Source: Sulfurimonas sp. (lineage in GTDB: Bacteria; Campylobacterota; Campylobacteria; Campylobacterales; Sulfurimonadaceae). Taken from it: a DNA stretch of 7,324 nt. The position numbers and the translations under genes are program-made. Shown one piece after another: positions 4,556 to 7,324 of this stretch. The notes beneath the pieces are model-generated. The model worked only from the letters and a program-made list of their open reading frames with translations, had not been told where the DNA came from and made no database searches. The number at the start of each line of letters is the position of its first letter. Positions within the stretch are counted from its first letter, which is position 1. The stretch lies in NCBI GenBank assembly GCA_027063215.1, contig JAMOSE010000153.1:1-7324 (forward strand), written 5' to 3'.

Positions 4556-7141
4556 AGACAACAGTATAGTTCATATGATGAGTGTATTGCTTTTTTTGAA
4601 GCAGCACAAAAATCCAATCCAGATCTGTTTAAAGTGCAGAGTATTGGTAAAACATGGGAAGATAGAGATATTTTAGCTGTTACAGTAACAAAAAATGTCC
4701 AACAACATCAAGCTAAACCGGCACTCTTTTACACCGGAACAATTCATGCAAGGGAGTGGATAGGGATTGAACTCTCTTTGGCTTTTGGACAGTATATCTT
4801 AGATCATATTGCTTATGATCCACAGCTTAATGCTCTTTTAGATAGAGCAACGCTCTATATGATACCATGTGCAAATCCAGATGGATTTGAGTATTCACGA
4901 AACCACTTCTCTTTTTGGAGAAAAAATCGTCGAAAAAATCCAGATGGAAGTTTTGGTGTTGATCTAAACAGAAACTTTAGTATAGGTTTTGCTCCAAATA
5001 AAAATTATACATCCAATGTTTACTCCGGACCTGAACCTTTTTCAGAACCTGAAACAAGAGCATTGCGAGATTTTTTTACAGCACATGACAATATCACAAT
5101 AGCACTTGATTATCACTCTCAGGGAAATGTTTTTTTTCCTGCACACAATTTTATTCATGAAGATGCCGAAGATGCAATTGATCTGAATCTTTTAGCATCT
5201 AATATGGCAGAAGAGATTCGTAAAGAATCAGGACGTGAGTATGGTGTGCACATGGGTAAACCACCAGTGCACCTTATCTCTGGAAGTGGTCGTGAATTTT
5301 ACTATTCACGAGGGGCACTGGCACTTGTTGTAGAGGTAGGAAGTAGAAATATTTCTGACTATTTGGAGCATATGCGTGAAAATATTGATGAGAATCTTCC
5401 TGCTCTTATTATGGCACTTTCTGAGGTTAACAACTATAAAAAAGAGGAAGCTCTTCCTCGTGTAGAAGCTTTTTGTGCAACAAGTATAGCTGCTAAAGAG
5501 GTGACATTAGAGTGGGACTATATTGAAGATGATACAATATTTTTTGAGATCTATCGTTCTAAAAAGAAAAAAGGTTTTGCACAGACTTCCAATAGAATTG
5601 GTATTACAAAATTAAAGAGCTTTACCGATAGAAATCTTCATACAGCAACAAATTATTACTATTATATACGAGCTGTTTGTAAAGAGAAGGTGATAAAGTC
5701 TTCTTTTGCACAGATGGTTGGAGTACGAACACAACCGGCAGAGAGTATGTTTTCTAAAATTCTCTATCCAGTAGCATCAAAAATTGGTTATGTTGGAGAA
5801 AAGACAAAGAAAAATTCTGAACATTTTGGAAACAATTCTATGTTTGTCGGTATTTCAGAGAAAAAAGGGGAGTGCTTAGGTGTTACAGGCTTTTCGTTGC
5901 AGACTATTCCTGAAAATGCAATTATTACCGAAGCAAAGATCTCTTTTTATCCTATGAATCGTGTTGCCGTTCAGGTTGAACGTTATGGAGAGTGGCGTGT
6001 AGGACAGATGGATGAGCGTACACTTGAGAAGATTGACAGTTTTGAAGATGTTAAAAATGCCAAAATGCTCTCTTATATCGATCGTCCAACAGAAGCAGCA
6101 CAACTCTCTCAGGGTATCTGGAGAACTTATAAGTTTGCAGCTCAGGAAATAGCTGTTTTACAGCAATCTCTTAAAAGAAGAGAAGCCTATTTTAAAATGC
6201 AGGGACCATCATCATTACCACTTGATCGTGCTTCACAACTTATGCAGTGGGATATAGGCTATGGAAAATTTAGTGGTGGGCTGACATATAGACCAAAATT
6301 AGATATATCTTATACAATTGATGAAGCAAAATTAGATCTGGTCTCAAGACGAGAATTCACTATTAATGAAGATAATATAAAAGATACTGCATTAGACTCT
6401 GGTTTTGACAGTCAAAAACTGGAAAAGTATGCATGTATGGAGTTTGATTTAACAAATTTACCAGATATGCAAACAACTGTTGTTTCAAAAGCATATATAG
6501 AGGTAGAAAGTACAAAAATAGTTTCTAAAAGTAAAAGTTTACGTTTTCATATTGAAATGATTGAAAATATTGAAGGAGAGATTACATATAAAAAGATCCA
6601 AAATCGTAAAATTATTGAGCGTATTGGCTATGATGTTAGTATATCTGATCTTCAAGACTCTCCAAAACAACGATTTGTATTTGATAGATATACAATTAGT
6701 GAAATGATAGAGATGAGTCATAAACATAAAAAAGTTCTTTTTGTGATTTCTGCATCATCACATAAAGGGAGTGTTTCTTGTGAATATGTAAGTTGGCTAG
6801 ATAGTAAAAGAGTAAAAAGACCAAGTCTTGCACTACATTATATTAAAAAAAGAAAGAATCCACCACAGCAAATTTCAAATCTTCATCATACATTGGAAAA
6901 TGGAATTGTGAAACTTGAATGGAATAATCCGGATGATGATGGATTTAAAGGTGTTATAGTAGTGAAGAATCCATTTAAAGTTCCATGTTCACCATATGAT
7001 GGACAAAAACTTTATGGAGGAAAAGATAATTATACTTATGACAGTTTTGGAGATCCGGAAGTACATAAGTATTATGCACTTTTTTCTTATGATGATGTAC
7101 CAAATTTTTCAGAGCCAGTATATATAGAAATAAACATTTAA
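4553..7141 (+). CDS. M14 zinc carboxypeptidase with fn3-like and DNRLRE-like domains
   Basis: Large 862-aa protein. Residues 1 to about 292 are an M14 (carboxypeptidase A-type) domain: YSSYDE near the start, SIGKTWEDRDI at 30-40, zinc ligands H65 and E68 in HAREW, R123 in FWRKNRR for the substrate carboxylate, DLNRNF at 137-142 (N139, R140), third zinc ligand H188 in YHSQG, and the catalytic glutamate E261 in VVEVG. An fn3-like domain follows at about 303-394, with TLEWDY and YYYYIRAV. Two DNRLRE-like beta domains span about 400-589 and 595-763, each with an IP/LP-x-A strand pattern and ending in RP-x-L-x-x-x-Y (RPKLDISY, RPSLALHY). A second fn3-like domain, about 770-860, has KLEWNNPDDDGF and YYALFSYDD. 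Catalytic residues are intact. Such accessory domains are usual in exported proteins, yet no signal peptide or membrane segment is seen. TTG start. The substrate is unknown. Confidence 0.87.
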   Translation: MRQQYSSYDECIAFFEAAQKSNPDLFKVQSIGKTWEDRDILAVTVTKNVQQHQAKPALFYTGTIHAREWIGIELSLAFGQYILDHIAYDPQLNALLDRATLYMIPCANPDGFEYSRNHFSFWRKNRRKNPDGSFGVDLNRNFSIGFAPNKNYTSNVYSGPEPFSEPETRALRDFFTAHDNITIALDYHSQGNVFFPAHNFIHEDAEDAIDLNLLASNMAEEIRKESGREYGVHMGKPPVHLISGSGREFYYSRGALALVVEVGSRNISDYLEHMRENIDENLPALIMALSEVNNYKKEEALPRVEAFCATSIAAKEVTLEWDYIEDDTIFFEIYRSKKKKGFAQTSNRIGITKLKSFTDRNLHTATNYYYYIRAVCKEKVIKSSFAQMVGVRTQPAESMFSKILYPVASKIGYVGEKTKKNSEHFGNNSMFVGISEKKGECLGVTGFSLQTIPENAIITEAKISFYPMNRVAVQVERYGEWRVGQMDERTLEKIDSFEDVKNAKMLSYIDRPTEAAQLSQGIWRTYKFAAQEIAVLQQSLKRREAYFKMQGPSSLPLDRASQLMQWDIGYGKFSGGLTYRPKLDISYTIDEAKLDLVSRREFTINEDNIKDTALDSGFDSQKLEKYACMEFDLTNLPDMQTTVVSKAYIEVESTKIVSKSKSLRFHIEMIENIEGEITYKKIQNRKIIERIGYDVSISDLQDSPKQRFVFDRYTISEMIEMSHKHKKVLFVISASSHKGSVSCEYVSWLDSKRVKRPSLALHYIKKRKNPPQQISNLHHTLENGIVKLEWNNPDDDGFKGVIVVKNPFKVPCSPYDGQKLYGGKDNYTYDSFGDPEVHKYYALFSYDDVPNFSEPVYIEINI

Positions 7142-7157
7142 ATATAACATAAAGTAA

Positions 7158-7195
7158 CCATAAAAGCTTTTTTAAAAGTTTTTATGGATTTTCTT
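7158..7195 (+). terminator. Intrinsic terminator after the M14 gene
   Basis: Bases 7158-7170 (CCATAAAAGCTTT) pair with 7175-7187 (AAAGTTTTTATGG), a 13-bp stem with one G-T pair and a 4-nt loop, followed by ATTTTCTT. It begins 16 nt after the M14 stop and ends the three-gene unit. The sequence is near-palindromic, so it may also work on the other strand. Confidence 0.8.
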
Positions 7196-7204
7196 ATACC
7201 TTAA

Positions 7205-7241
7205 GCTTCTTCTAAGCATATTCCCCCTATAATTCCCATCC
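7205..7241 (+). promoter_or_regulatory. Strong promoter, probably of a stable-RNA operon
   Basis: TATAAT at 7228-7233 is flanked by a C-rich run upstream (7223-7227) and TCCCATCC downstream. Transcription would start around 7240. No convincing -35 hexamer is present 17 nt upstream (GCTTCT at 7205-7210). The core matches the promoter at the start of the window except for one extra C. It lies directly after the M14 terminator and no gene start follows inside the window. Confidence 0.6.
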
Positions 7242-7324
7242 ACAAACAGAGAGACCTTGTTTAAAAGGTTGAGAGAGACTTCGAGTTGAAGTTTTTGAGA
7301 ATGTTTGAGATCATTGAAAACTAA
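7240..7324 (+). other. Untranslated leader, probably of an rRNA operon beyond the window
   Basis: No reading frame of note lies here. The stretch holds a small hairpin (ACTTC 7278-7282 with GAAGT 7288-7292), repeated GAGAGA and TTTGAGA units (TTTGAGA at 7294-7300 and 7304-7310, exactly 10 nt apart), and ends GATCATTGAAAACTAA. That ending resembles the boxA-type CTTTGAAAAC antitermination sequences found before 16S genes in many bacteria. I infer that a 16S rRNA gene begins shortly after 7324. A tRNA cluster is the main alternative, and no rRNA sequence itself is present. Confidence 0.4.

Noticed and set aside
5876..6727. Minus-strand frames inside the M14 gene (5876-6103, 6539-6727)
   Set aside because: They are opposite the DNRLRE-like region of a continuous 862-codon gene and show no independent coding evidence.
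1..7324. CRISPR arrays, insertion sequences, phage genes or toxin-antitoxin pairs
   Set aside because: No regular direct repeats, transposase-like or phage-like proteins, or paired small genes were seen on either strand.

Overview
The window is AT-rich, tightly packed bacterial DNA with every convincing gene on the + strand. The gene order rpsP – KH-domain protein – rimM – trmD – rplS, the short S16 (73 aa), the promoters with a good TATAAT -10 but no clear -35, and the protein sequences all suggest a Campylobacterota (Epsilonproteobacteria) genome of the Sulfurimonas/Sulfurovum type. This placement comes from recognition, not from a database search.

Region 1 (1-236) is non-coding. It has a strong-looking -10 at 4-9 and then a leader of about 220 nt to rpsP. 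The leader contains a nested set of complementary segments from 24 to 212. No gene is needed to explain it, and it could be a regulatory leader, a processed small RNA or a small palindromic element.

Region 2 (237-2380) is the translation operon: S16, a KhpA-type RNA-binding protein, the 16S maturation factor RimM, the tRNA m1G37 methyltransferase TrmD, and L19. Genes are 2 nt apart or overlap, except for a 52-nt gap with a hairpin before rplS. Only rpsP and rplS have clear Shine-Dalgarno sequences. An intrinsic-terminator-like hairpin overlaps the end of rplS.

Region 3 (2457-7195) is a separate three-gene unit with its own promoter and terminator: an M20 (carboxypeptidase G2-like) metallopeptidase, a RimK/glutathione-synthetase-like ATP-grasp ligase, and an 862-aa M14 zinc carboxypeptidase followed by two fibronectin-III-like and two DNRLRE-like beta domains. 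None has a signal peptide. One ligase that makes amide/peptide bonds sits with two hydrolases from C-terminal-exopeptidase families, which suggests a cytoplasmic make-and-trim system for an amino-acid tag, short peptide or storage compound. The substrate cannot be read from the sequence. This is the most interesting part of the window.

Region 4 (7196-7324) is non-coding. It holds a second strong promoter, with a core almost identical to the one at the start of the window, and a purine-rich leader ending in a boxA-like sequence. It looks like the start of a stable-RNA (probably rRNA) operon lying just beyond the window.
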